DNA of 64,000 nt, taken from positions 1-64,000 of IMG/VR virus record IMGVR_UViG_3300020205_002210. One strand, given 5' to 3'. Source of the stretch: a virus. The notes below the pieces were generated by a model. The model saw nothing but the letters and a program-made list of their open reading frames with translations, did not search any database and was not told where the DNA came from. The position numbers and the translations under genes were made by a program. Positions 43,841 to 52,711 of the stretch are shown here, piece after piece (within the stretch, counting starts at the first letter, position 1; each line of letters begins with the position of its first letter).

Positions 43841-46702
43841 ATGTCAACAAATCTTAAACCGGGCAGATTAGATTCTAGTAAAGACTTTTCCGCATTTGTT
43901 CCTTCGGCATTTCAGGCAGCAAATTTAGCATTCTTACAGGCTAATGCTGCATTTACCGTTGCAAATTCCGGTTCAGGTGCGGCTTCATCTGGGTTATATG
44001 CGAATGCGGCTTTTTTACAAGCCAACTCTGCATTCACTAGAGCAAACAACTCGTTAAATATTACTACTGGCGGTACAGTTGCTGGCGATGTTATTATTAC
44101 TGGTAATTTAACTATTCAAGGTGAGCGCACCTACGCAAATACACAAACGGTGTTGATTGCAGATAACATCATTACTGTCAATGCCGCTATAGATCAAGCT
44201 TCTGCACCAGTTTTTAATGCTGGTATTGAAGTTGATCGTGGTTCTTCCGCCAATACAGCTCTGCTTTGGAATGAATCTACTGACAAGTGGACTGTAACGA
44301 ATGATGGCACAAATTATTTTAACCTTGCTTCAGATGCGGCTGAATCATATGCCAACGCAGCATTCTTACAAGCAAATACCGGTGTAACCAATGCGGCAAC
44401 AGCTGACAGCAAAGCAGTAACATCCGGTTCATATGCTAATGCTGCTTTCTTGCAAGCAAACACTGCTGCAACAAATGCAACAAGTGCTGGCTTATATGCC
44501 AACGCTGCGTTCTTGGCAGCCAATAATTCTACAGACACTTGGGTAAGAGGTGCTGCTAACGCAGCCAGTTCTTATGCAAACTCTGCTTATACCCAAGCAA
44601 ATACAGCAACTACTAATGCAGCAACAGCTGATTCTAAAGCAGTAACAGCTGGTTCATATGCAAATTCAGCCTTTGCCGCGGCTAATAGTAGTAATGGCAC
44701 AGTAACTTCAGTGACAGCTGGAACAGGTTTAACCGCAGGTCCTTTTATTACGGCTGGTAATACTCTCATAGTTAATGGGGTTGCTAGCTCTTACCTATCT
44801 GTGTCCGCTCTATCTGACACTCAAGCAATAGCAGTTTATCGTGGCGCATCTGGTTACCTACAAGCCGTTACTCTTAATGTCAGCGGTACAACAATCACAT
44901 CAGGCACTGTACTGACTCTCAATTCCACTAGCACAGTTCACACATCTGTCACTGCACTATCTGCTACTCAGGCTATAGTAACTTATTATGGTGTGAACCA
45001 GTACTTGCAAACCGCTACTCTTAATGTCAGCGGTACAACAATCACAGCAGGCACTATACTGACTGTTAATGCAGTTAGCAGCCAGCACAGCAAAGTTACA
45101 AAATTAACCGCTACTCAGGCGCTGGTGGTTTTTCAAGGCCAATCTCCTTCGGATTACCTAAACACCTGTACACTAAACATCAGTGGAACAACGGTTACAG
45201 CAGGTGCCGTATTGACTGTTAATGCAGTTAGCAGCGCCGAGACCTCACTCACTACACTATCAGCTACTCAGGCGTTAGTAACATACACAGGCGCGTCTGA
45301 ATACCTACAAACCTGTACCCTAAACATCAGTGGAACAACGGTTACAGCAGGCGCCGTGTTGAATATTACATCAGCCGCAACCTACTACGGAGCAGTCACG
45401 GCCTTATCCGCTACTCAGGCTGTGGTATCGTATCGTGGAACATCTAATTATGTAGAAGCTCGTACACTAAACATCAGTGGAACAACGGTTACAGCAGGCG
45501 CAATTCTGGTTGTTAGTGCAGTTGTTAGCGGCTGGCGAGCAATTACAAAAATAACCTCCAGTCAGGCGTTGTTGGCTTATCAGAATTCGGACTTATCTGG
45601 TCGCTTACAAACCGTTATTCTCGATATCAGCGGAACTACAGTCACAGCAGGCAACATTGTTACGGCCAGTGCTGGGAGTGCTTCATACATATCAATCACC
45701 ACACTTACCACCACTCAAGCATTAGTAGTATACTACGGAACAGATGGGTATCTTACAACCGCAACACTACAGTTATCCACCACAATCACAACCAGTGGCA
45801 CAGTTACACTAGCTAATACAGCAGTAACTGCGGGTAGTTACACAAACACCAGTCTGACTGTTGATGCTCAAGGTCGTATTACAGCTGCAGCTAATGGTTC
45901 TGGTAGTGATGCTGCCAGTTCATATGCTAACTCTGCATTCACCGCTGCAAACACTGCTGCAACAAATGCAACAAGTGCTGGCTCATACGCAAATGCAGCA
46001 TTCACCAAGGCTAATACAGGTGGTGGTTCTGGTCTGTTCAACTCTGCAATCAATGTATCAACTGGTTATGCAGTCACAAGTGCTTTGGCAAATGCTGTAG
46101 TGTTTACTGCAAATGCAACAGTTCATTCTATCTATATAACAAACATTGGTGCAGATGTTAATGCTGCAGTAACTATTACTGGTGACTTTACACCAGCAGG
46201 TTCTTCTGCAAATGTTTCATTGTTTAGAAATATTCCAATACCATCTCGTTCTTCTGTAGAGATGTTAAAGAAGCCACAAGTTGTCAGAACAAATGACATT
46301 ATCAAAATGCAATCGTTCTTCAATAGTGTTGCTGCTTCTTCTAATGTACACGCAACTATTGTGTATGAAACTACTGCACTATCTACATTTGATAGATCAG
46401 CTGCATTGGCTGGCACAGGTTACTCCACACTCTATACAGCAACAGGTAGTCCTGCGGTTATTGAGAGTATCAAAGTTGTTAACCAAGATACTGCATTTGG
46501 CAACCACGCAATCAGTATTATCTGGACAAACTCAGGCAACACTATACAAGGTTACATGGCCAAAGAAATTATTTTACCTGCAAACTCTACAATCGAGTTG
46601 TGTGAGGCACCAAAATATCTGTCAACTGGAGATAAACTAGATATCTTTTCATCATTCGCCAACGTAGTATCGGTGTTCGTATCCGCTAAACGCACTTCAT
46701 AA
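43841..46702 (+). CDS. Fibre fused to seven-bladed propeller and two beta-sandwich domains (cassette D)
   Basis: 953 residues. The anchor 'LDSSKDFSAFVPSAF' leads into YANAAF repeats and a hinge domain (VIITGNLTIQGERTYANTQT onward) nearly identical to one in the cassette A fibre. Residues about 303-650 hold seven repeats of about 50 residues, 'TVTAGAVLTVNAVSS', 'LSATQALVTYTG', 'YLQTCTLNISGT', a likely seven-bladed propeller. After further YANAAF units, residues about 726-953 carry two tandem domains of the 118-residue beta-sandwich family ('VFTANATVHSIYITNI' and 'YTATGSPAVIESIKVV'). In other cassettes the sandwich is a separate gene; here it is fused. Confidence 0.78.
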   Translation: MSTNLKPGRLDSSKDFSAFVPSAFQAANLAFLQANAAFTVANSGSGAASSGLYANAAFLQANSAFTRANNSLNITTGGTVAGDVIITGNLTIQGERTYANTQTVLIADNIITVNAAIDQASAPVFNAGIEVDRGSSANTALLWNESTDKWTVTNDGTNYFNLASDAAESYANAAFLQANTGVTNAATADSKAVTSGSYANAAFLQANTAATNATSAGLYANAAFLAANNSTDTWVRGAANAASSYANSAYTQANTATTNAATADSKAVTAGSYANSAFAAANSSNGTVTSVTAGTGLTAGPFITAGNTLIVNGVASSYLSVSALSDTQAIAVYRGASGYLQAVTLNVSGTTITSGTVLTLNSTSTVHTSVTALSATQAIVTYYGVNQYLQTATLNVSGTTITAGTILTVNAVSSQHSKVTKLTATQALVVFQGQSPSDYLNTCTLNISGTTVTAGAVLTVNAVSSAETSLTTLSATQALVTYTGASEYLQTCTLNISGTTVTAGAVLNITSAATYYGAVTALSATQAVVSYRGTSNYVEARTLNISGTTVTAGAILVVSAVVSGWRAITKITSSQALLAYQNSDLSGRLQTVILDISGTTVTAGNIVTASAGSASYISITTLTTTQALVVYYGTDGYLTTATLQLSTTITTSGTVTLANTAVTAGSYTNTSLTVDAQGRITAAANGSGSDAASSYANSAFTAANTAATNATSAGSYANAAFTKANTGGGSGLFNSAINVSTGYAVTSALANAVVFTANATVHSIYITNIGADVNAAVTITGDFTPAGSSANVSLFRNIPIPSRSSVEMLKKPQVVRTNDIIKMQSFFNSVAASSNVHATIVYETTALSTFDRSAALAGTGYSTLYTATGSPAVIESIKVVNQDTAFGNHAISIIWTNSGNTIQGYMAKEIILPANSTIELCEAPKYLSTGDKLDIFSSFANVVSVFVSAKRTS
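44750..45790 (+). repeat. Seven-fold propeller repeats in the cassette D fibre
   Basis: About 145-bp units sharing 'ATCAGTGGAACAACGGTTACAGCAGG'-like blocks encode TLNISGTTVTAGAVL and 'LSATQALVTY'. Neighbouring copies three to five are the most alike at DNA level, suggesting recent duplication. Confidence 0.7.
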
Positions 46703-46712
46703 GAGAAACACT

Positions 46713-47972
46713 ATGGCAATTAGTGGAATATTGACAAGTCGGAATCATTATAACCAGAGGGTTAGTGGTTTGTGGCCGACAATTTCTACATCTCTTTTTA
46801 TTGTAACACCAGCATCGGCAAGTATCAATGAGAGTTCATCATTAACCTTTAATGTTACTGGAGGAAATATTACCAATGGAACATATTACTGGTCAATTAA
46901 TAATGTAACTACTGCGGCCGGTGATTTTTCAGCCAGTTCAGGTTCATTTACAATTACAAACAATGCTGGTTCATTTACAGTAACTGCGGCCGCTGATGCA
47001 ACAACTGAAGGTAGTGAAACATTTACAGTATCAGTACGAACCGGTAGTGTTAGTGGTACTGTAGTTGCCACAAGTAGTTCGGTAACGATTAATGATACTA
47101 GTTTGACACCTGCTTCAACCAACCAATCGGCCATTTTTGGTAGCAGCACCTATGATGGTGTGAATTTTACCAATTTAGTTTCAAACACTGGAGTCGTTCA
47201 GAATAATGTTGCGGGTGTTGGTACTAATAGGGCTGGTTATGCCGGTTCAAATTACGGTACAGATAAGGCAATTTTTGCGTTTGGTGAATCTACAAATGAA
47301 AGAAAATTAATTTCAAACACCGGCGTTGTAGCATCAGCTGTTTCGGGTATAGGAACGATTCGTTACTACCTCGCGGCCGCTCCATTTGGCGGCGACAAAG
47401 CTATATTTGGTTATGGCATTGGGCCCGGTTCCGTTAGAGTATCATTAACCAACCTAGTATCAAACACTGGCGTTGTTGCTAGTGACGTAAGCGGAGTAGG
47501 AACAATTAGAGGCCAGCTAGCTGCAACAAAATATGGCACAGATAAAGCTATATTTGGATATGGTACTGGGGCTAGCAACTATTCACTAACCAACCTAGTA
47601 TCAAACACTGGCGTTGTTGCTTCTGATACTGCTGGTGTTGGTACTGTTAGATACTGGCTTGCAGCTGTAACCTATGGCACAGATAAAGCTATGTTTGGTT
47701 ATGGACTAGGTGCAGCTAATTATTCACTAACCAACCTAATATCAAATACAGGTGTGGTATCTACTGACACTACGGGTGTTGGTACTGCTAGATGGGGATT
47801 AGGAGGCGCAGGTTATAGTACAGATAAAGGCATATTTGCTTATGGTGCGGCGTCTGCTGGTGTGCCGTTATCAATGAAGAATCTGGTTTCAAACACTGGC
47901 GTTGTTGCTCTTGATGCAGCGGGTGTAGGTACTGCCAAGTCGGTCATTACCGCGGCTTCTTTCGGTTCATAA
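46713..47972 (+). CDS. Calx-beta plus six-bladed propeller adhesin (cassette D)
   Basis: 419 residues. The WP plug is 'SGILTSRNHYNQRVSGLWP' at residues 4-22. Residues 30-130 form a Calx-beta-like domain ('VTPASASINESSSLTFNVTG', then 'GSETFTVSV'). Six repeats of about 46 residues follow: 'TDKAIFGYG', 'SLTNLVSNTGVVASDTAGVG' and 'T-x-R-x-x-LAA-x-x-YG'. It ends AASFGS, like its relative at 49633. It is probably a receptor tip. Confidence 0.75.
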   Translation: MAISGILTSRNHYNQRVSGLWPTISTSLFIVTPASASINESSSLTFNVTGGNITNGTYYWSINNVTTAAGDFSASSGSFTITNNAGSFTVTAAADATTEGSETFTVSVRTGSVSGTVVATSSSVTINDTSLTPASTNQSAIFGSSTYDGVNFTNLVSNTGVVQNNVAGVGTNRAGYAGSNYGTDKAIFAFGESTNERKLISNTGVVASAVSGIGTIRYYLAAAPFGGDKAIFGYGIGPGSVRVSLTNLVSNTGVVASDVSGVGTIRGQLAATKYGTDKAIFGYGTGASNYSLTNLVSNTGVVASDTAGVGTVRYWLAAVTYGTDKAMFGYGLGAANYSLTNLISNTGVVSTDTTGVGTARWGLGGAGYSTDKGIFAYGAASAGVPLSMKNLVSNTGVVALDAAGVGTAKSVITAASFGS

Positions 47973-48024
47973 CAATTAACCAACCTAAATATTTTTTTAC
48001 AACAACCTTTTTTATGGATAAATT

Positions 48025-48630
48025 ATGGCATCAAATCTAAACTCTGAATTCAACTATCGTTATCAAGTTATTGGTAGCACACCGTGGGAAAAAATTAAAA
48101 CTCTACAAGGATTCTTAGTCGGTAGAAAACGCGCAGCAGTGCTTGAAGAATGTGCTGAACTTAAATATCAAGCTAAACTAGAAGAGTTGGATCACCTAAG
48201 ATCAATACCGGCAGCAAAGCACCTGATTCTAAATTTGCGTGCTGAAATTTTGGAATTAGAATCACACTTAGATGACCAAAAACATGCATTCGAACTTAAT
48301 CGTAAAGAGATTAAAATATTGGAAAAGTTAATGTCAGAACTTTATATGGAAGTTGAACCAACAAGACTTAAACATGAAGACGGTACACTTTATACAGACG
48401 ATGAGATGTTTGAGGAAAATGCTAACTATGAATTTACAGTAACTGTTGGTCGTGAGATTCAGGCAGAAATTATTGCCAATGGTAGACCAAGTCCTGCTAA
48501 ATTATTAAATGCAATGAGTAATCCGCAAACATTAGAGTCACTTAAATTAGTTGGGCTTATTCCAAAAGAAGCAGCCTTATTGATGCAAAATGATGTTGTT
48601 GGATTAATTGGTAACGATACAACCGAGTAA
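48025..48630 (+). CDS. Helical coiled-coil protein of fibre region (possible assembly protein)
   Basis: 201 residues. The first part, 'NSEFNYRYQVIGSTPWEKIK' and 'TLQGFLVGRKRAAVLEE', is helical. A heptad-rich section (LNLRAEILELESHLDDQKHA) follows. The C-terminus, 'AEIIANGRPSPAKLLNAMSN' and 'LESLKLVGLIPKEAALLMQN', looks like an ordered helical cap. I know of similar proteins in T4-like cyanophages without assigned function. Its place after the cassette D adhesin matches the position of the other small accessory proteins. Confidence 0.65.
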   Translation: MASNLNSEFNYRYQVIGSTPWEKIKTLQGFLVGRKRAAVLEECAELKYQAKLEELDHLRSIPAAKHLILNLRAEILELESHLDDQKHAFELNRKEIKILEKLMSELYMEVEPTRLKHEDGTLYTDDEMFEENANYEFTVTVGREIQAEIIANGRPSPAKLLNAMSNPQTLESLKLVGLIPKEAALLMQNDVVGLIGNDTTE

Positions 48631-48637
48631 AACAAAA

Positions 48638-49621
48638 ATGGGTATTTTAGACGATATTTTTTCGTTGCGTAGTATGAATGACCTGAGAGCAGATGGGTTG
48701 TGGCCGACTAGTGTTACTCCGCCTCCAGCACCACCATCATCAGTAGAATATCTTGTAGTTGCTGGAGGCGGAGCAGGTTCTAAGTCAAATGCAGGCGGCG
48801 GCGCAGGCGGGTATAGAACTGCTAGCGGATTTGCTGTTTCTTCAGGTAGTGCATTGACAGTGACCGTAGGTGCCGGTGGCGCAGCATCGACTACTGCTGG
48901 TCAGGGTGCAGTTAATAACGCTTTGTACGGTACTCCTTCGGTATTTTCTTCAATTACATCGAATGCTGGCGGGGGTGGTTTAGCTACTGACGAGTATGGA
49001 TATGGGTATGTGGATCCACCGAGTCTTCAGTCAGTAGCCACCGGTTCGGGCGGTGGATCAGCTGGCAACACTCGTAGATTCGGTGCAAATGGTACAGCCG
49101 GCCAAGGCAATGCTGGTGGAAGATCATCCGAAAATAACGGCTTTGGTTCCTATGGCGGGGGCGGGGGCGGTGCCGGAGCTGTTGGTGGTGGTGCAATTCA
49201 AGGTGCAAGCGGATCAACAATTACCCCTGGTGCCGGAGGCGCCGGTGGTGTAGGCCTATCCTCTAGTATAAGTGGCACAGCAACATATTATGCTGGTGGC
49301 GGCGGCGGCGCGTCTTCCGCAGGGGTACGTGGTGTAGGTGGCACTGGCGGTGGCGGCAGTGGTGAACAAACAAATACTTATGGATCTAGTTACGGCGGTC
49401 CAGGTGTATTTTATTCTCCTGTAGCGGGTACAACTAATACAGGCGGCGGAGGCGGCGGCGGTCATACAGTTGATGGTCAAGCTGGCGGGTCCGGTATAGT
49501 AATTATTCGTTATGCAGATACATCCGCAGCAGCAACATCAACTACAGGTTCACCAACAGTCACGGTAGCAGGTGGTTATAGAGTGTATAAATTTACATCT
49601 TCTGGTTCAATAACATTCTAA
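48638..49621 (+). CDS. Glycine-rich receptor-binding adhesin 3
   Basis: 327 residues from the ATG at 48638. An earlier in-frame ATG at 48608 overlaps the previous gene and was rejected. The WP plug (DDIFSLRSMNDLRADGLWP) covers residues 5-23. 'SVEYLVVAGGGAGSKSNAGG' opens the glycine-rich domain, and it ends 'GSGIVIIRYAD', 'VAGGYRVYKFTSSGSITF', nearly the same as the adhesin at 37789. No separate fibre or sandwich gene precedes it, so it may use the cassette D fibre. Confidence 0.78.
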   Translation: MGILDDIFSLRSMNDLRADGLWPTSVTPPPAPPSSVEYLVVAGGGAGSKSNAGGGAGGYRTASGFAVSSGSALTVTVGAGGAASTTAGQGAVNNALYGTPSVFSSITSNAGGGGLATDEYGYGYVDPPSLQSVATGSGGGSAGNTRRFGANGTAGQGNAGGRSSENNGFGSYGGGGGGAGAVGGGAIQGASGSTITPGAGGAGGVGLSSSISGTATYYAGGGGGASSAGVRGVGGTGGGGSGEQTNTYGSSYGGPGVFYSPVAGTTNTGGGGGGGHTVDGQAGGSGIVIIRYADTSAAATSTTGSPTVTVAGGYRVYKFTSSGSITF

Positions 49622-49632
49622 AATAATAAAAA

Positions 49633-50577
49633 ATGGCAGATACAAATATTACAGGGCCACTTTGGGGTTACGAGTATCGAAGCAGAAGACTTGCTGGCTT
49701 GTGGCCGACTAGTGTTTATGTGGCTGCAGTTGCAAATATTAGGGCTATATTTGGTTTTGGATTTAGTACTGTTAAGGTATCAATAACCAACCTAGTATCA
49801 AACACTGGTGTAGTTGCTACAGACACTGCTGGTGTTGGTACTGTTAAATCGCAGTTAGCAGCTGCTGGTTATGGTACAGATAAAGCTATCTTTGGATATG
49901 GACTTAATGCAGGTGATTCCGATATATCAATAACCAACCTAGTATCAAACACTGGTGTAGTTGCTACCGATACTGCTGGTGTTGGTACTGCTAGAAGTAA
50001 TTTAGCTGCTGCTGGGTATGGCACAGATAAGGCTATATTTGGATATGGAAGTGGTCCAACTGCTATAACCAACAAAGTATCAAACACTGGTGTAGTTGCA
50101 ACTAATACCACTGGTGTTGGTACTGAGAGGTTTCATCTGGCAGCAGCTGGGTATGGCACCGATAAAGCAATATTTGGATATGGAGCTGCAGCAGGATTTG
50201 TATTAGTATCATTAACAAACCTAGTATCAAATACTGGAGTGGTAGCAACTGACACCACTGGTGTTGGTACTGTTAGGCGACTTCTAGCAGCCGCAGGATA
50301 TGGTACCGATAAAGCTATATTTGGTTATGGCCTCGGTCCAGTATCAATGACCAACCTAGTATCAAATACTGGAGTGGTAGCAACTGACACCACTGGTGTT
50401 GGTACTGCTAGATCCTCATTGGCAGCTGCTGGTTATAGCACAGATAAGGCTATATTTGGATATGGAGGAGACGCATCAATGACCAACCTAGTATCAAACA
50501 CTGGTGTAGTTGCTACAGACACTGCTGGTGTTGGTACTGCTAGAAGTAATTTAGCTGCTGCGTCCTACGGTTCATAA
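49633..50577 (+). CDS. Six-bladed propeller adhesin
   Basis: 314 residues. The WP plug is 'TGPLWGYEYRSRRLAGLWP' at residues 7-25. The rest is six repeats, 'TDKAIFGYGLGPVSMTNLVS', 'NTGVVATDTTGVGTARSSLA' and 'AAGY'. It is a shorter version of the 46713 adhesin without its Calx-beta domain, and both end in A-A-S-x-G-S. The blades share very similar DNA. Loop positions between FGYG and TNLVS vary most, as expected for binding sites. Confidence 0.75.
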   Translation: MADTNITGPLWGYEYRSRRLAGLWPTSVYVAAVANIRAIFGFGFSTVKVSITNLVSNTGVVATDTAGVGTVKSQLAAAGYGTDKAIFGYGLNAGDSDISITNLVSNTGVVATDTAGVGTARSNLAAAGYGTDKAIFGYGSGPTAITNKVSNTGVVATNTTGVGTERFHLAAAGYGTDKAIFGYGAAAGFVLVSLTNLVSNTGVVATDTTGVGTVRRLLAAAGYGTDKAIFGYGLGPVSMTNLVSNTGVVATDTTGVGTARSSLAAAGYSTDKAIFGYGGDASMTNLVSNTGVVATDTAGVGTARSNLAAASYGS

Positions 50578-50605
50578 CAATAAACTAAAATAACAAAGGT
50601 AAAAA

Positions 50606-50821
50606 ATGATAGACTTAGAAAACATGCCTGAACCAACAGCAGAAGAAATTGCTCAAGCAAGAGAAAACGCATTTAATGCTGAACGGCCTGCATCATGGGT
50701 TTGGAATGAAGAAGCAGTATCATATGTTGCACCGATAGCAATACCAACTGATGGTTATCCATACTTGTGGGATGAAGCTACAACTAATTGGGTACCATTC
50801 CCAGATTTTCCTAGAGATTAA
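50606..50821 (+). CDS. Small acidic protein after propeller adhesin
   Basis: 71 residues: 'IDLENMPEPTAEEIAQAREN', 'AFNAERPASWVWNEEAVSYV' and 'GYPYLWDEATTNWVPFPDFP'. W-(D/N)-E-x-T-x-x-W near the end recalls the C-terminus of the 43432 protein and the end of some fibre-assembly proteins. It has an AAAGG ribosome site. A chaperone role for the neighbouring adhesin is a guess from place and motif. Confidence 0.6.
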   Translation: MIDLENMPEPTAEEIAQARENAFNAERPASWVWNEEAVSYVAPIAIPTDGYPYLWDEATTNWVPFPDFPRD

Positions 50822-50829
50822 AATTCACA

Positions 50830-51567
50830 ATGGCAACAAAAGTACCACCGTTAGCGTTAGATTCGACTAAAGACTTTTCTGCATTAGTCCCTGCGGCGTT
50901 TGCTGCAGCAAATGCGGCCTATGCTCAATCGAATTCAACTGTCACATTAGTCTCTGAAGTTTTCAATAAGGCCAATACAGCTGCTGATGGTGGTTCAAAT
51001 GCAAACGCAGCATTTCTGCAAGCCAATGTTGCAATATCTAATGCTGCTGGTGCAAGTCTGTATGCAAATGCGGCTTTCTTACATGCAAACGCAGCATTCT
51101 TACAAGCTAACACCGGTGGTGCAGATCAATTAGCAAGAGACACGGCAAATGCAGCTTTCATTCAAGCCAATGCAGCATTCATTCAAGCAAATACAGGTGG
51201 TGCAAGTACCGATCAAGTGGCAAGAAATACTGCAAATGCGGCCTTCTTACGAGCCAATACAGATTTCATTTCACTTAGTATGCCAGGTACCATCACCTCG
51301 CCGGTGACTGGAAATGCAAGATATTATCCAACCGATACAATTGTTATAAATACAGTATATGCAAATCTAAGTGAAGCTCCCACAGGTAATTTTACTTTCA
51401 TCATTAAAAAGAATGGTACCAGTATAGGTAACACATTTATATTTTCAAGTGCCGTGATGACACCGAATGCGGTTAATGTTTCATTGACTACAAGTGATTA
51501 TCTGACACTGGATGTTACAGGTGTTAATGGTTCAAACTTAAATGTTAAATTAAAATACAGTTATTAA
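50830..51567 (+). CDS. Short YANAAF fibre with beta-rich tip (cassette E)
   Basis: 245 residues. The anchor 'LALDSTKDFSALVPAAFAAA' matches those at 41842 and 43841. Then come AAFLQAN-type repeats with 'RDTANAAFIQANAAFIQANT' and a C-terminal 100-residue beta-domain ('ISLSMPGTITSPVTGNARYY', 'GNFTFIIKKNGTSIGNTFIF', 'LNVKLKYSY'), which has a carbohydrate-binding-like strand pattern. It is probably a fibre carrying its own tip. The genes after it do not follow the sandwich-adhesin order. Confidence 0.7.
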   Translation: MATKVPPLALDSTKDFSALVPAAFAAANAAYAQSNSTVTLVSEVFNKANTAADGGSNANAAFLQANVAISNAAGASLYANAAFLHANAAFLQANTGGADQLARDTANAAFIQANAAFIQANTGGASTDQVARNTANAAFLRANTDFISLSMPGTITSPVTGNARYYPTDTIVINTVYANLSEAPTGNFTFIIKKNGTSIGNTFIFSSAVMTPNAVNVSLTTSDYLTLDVTGVNGSNLNVKLKYSY

Positions 51568-51580
51568 GGTAATAACAAAA

Positions 51581-51880
51581 ATGAATAAAGAGTTTTTTCA
51601 AACTAAATTTGGTACTAAAGGACATGTATACAAATTCATAGGTACAATTCCAGATGAAATTGTTGATGAAACGCAAAAAAATAGATATGTAACCATACAA
51701 TTTGTAACTGATGTTAATAATTTTCAGTTGGCCACCAATGCGATTTTTATGCCAAATTATGGAAATATAATTTTTGTTTATGGTGATGTTAAATATGAAT
51801 CGGATTTATTTCAATTCATTACCAATTTAACTCCTGATGTGGTTGAACCTGTAGTCGAAGAAACACCCTCTGAAGGATAA
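51581..51880 (+). CDS. Small unrecognised protein of fibre region
   Basis: 99 residues. 'NKEFFQTKFGTKGHVYKFIG', 'NRYVTIQFVTDVNNFQLATN' and 'YGDVKYESDLFQFITNLTPD', then an acidic tail VVEPVVEETPSEG. The start follows an AAGGTAATAAC leader. It is soluble, with no known domain that I can name. Context suggests a structural or assembly role linked to the next two unknown genes. Confidence 0.55.
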   Translation: MNKEFFQTKFGTKGHVYKFIGTIPDEIVDETQKNRYVTIQFVTDVNNFQLATNAIFMPNYGNIIFVYGDVKYESDLFQFITNLTPDVVEPVVEETPSEG

Positions 51881-51883
51881 AAA

Positions 51884-52708
51884 ATGTTGATAAGATATAG
51901 AGTAAATAGTGCATGTACAATAGATAACTTTAAGACTGATATTAATAATATCATAGTTGGTAATATTATAACAGTTAACGATCTAAGTGCTGGCGCAGAT
52001 AAAGCAAACAGTATTATGTACGGCACTTACCCAGCGGGTACATATGCAAGAGCAAATAATACAACATTCACATACAGCAAAGATCATAACACTGAAGCTA
52101 AAACACATTATTTTAGATTAAATTTTACTGCAACAGGAATAGATCAATTGACACTTGCGGAAAGTTATACAAGTGGAACAGATACGCTGTTGAATTCTGC
52201 TACTTTTTCCACATCAATATTATTTAATAATCCATATACTACTATTAATCCAGTTGGTTTTGATATTATTGTTTCTGATAAATTATTTAATATTGTTCCA
52301 TCAGGCCAAATGGAAAAAGTTGGTGTATATGACATTGGTCATAATGCTGTATCTAGAGCATATGCTAATACGATGTTAATGGTAACAGGTGATATGGGTG
52401 ATTATGGCAATCCAAAAGCAGGACTTTATACATATATTCCATACACATATTTCTTTGATACTTTAAGTTATGCGAGCGACATGACGGGACAACCTGCAAA
52501 TGCTGTATCTACTATGAGAAAAACTACCGGCAACTCTGTTGCTGTTATTTTTGAATCGGCGTTTACCACGGGTGTGACTGGTGCACCGTCATTAATGTAT
52601 GGAACTTTCAGAATACCAGCATTCACATTTGAAGGTCAACAAATTTATAGAGATGCTTCAAATAATTATAGACTCACTTTCAACGACATTTCTTTTTTGG
52701 TGGATTAA
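51884..52708 (+). CDS. Unrecognised beta-rich virion protein
   Basis: 274 residues with many Tyr, Asn and Thr: 'TYARANNTTFTYSKDHNTEA', 'FNNPYTTINPVGFDIIVSDK', 'PKAGLYTYIPYTYFFDTLSY' and 'GTFRIPAFTFEGQQIYRDAS'. A beta-structured fibre tip or baseplate protein is plausible. The N-terminus (LIRYRVNSACTIDNFKTDIN) is not a signal peptide. It is co-directional and tightly spaced (3-nt gaps) with its neighbours. Confidence 0.55.
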   Translation: MLIRYRVNSACTIDNFKTDINNIIVGNIITVNDLSAGADKANSIMYGTYPAGTYARANNTTFTYSKDHNTEAKTHYFRLNFTATGIDQLTLAESYTSGTDTLLNSATFSTSILFNNPYTTINPVGFDIIVSDKLFNIVPSGQMEKVGVYDIGHNAVSRAYANTMLMVTGDMGDYGNPKAGLYTYIPYTYFFDTLSYASDMTGQPANAVSTMRKTTGNSVAVIFESAFTTGVTGAPSLMYGTFRIPAFTFEGQQIYRDASNNYRLTFNDISFLVD

Positions 52709-52711
52709 AAC

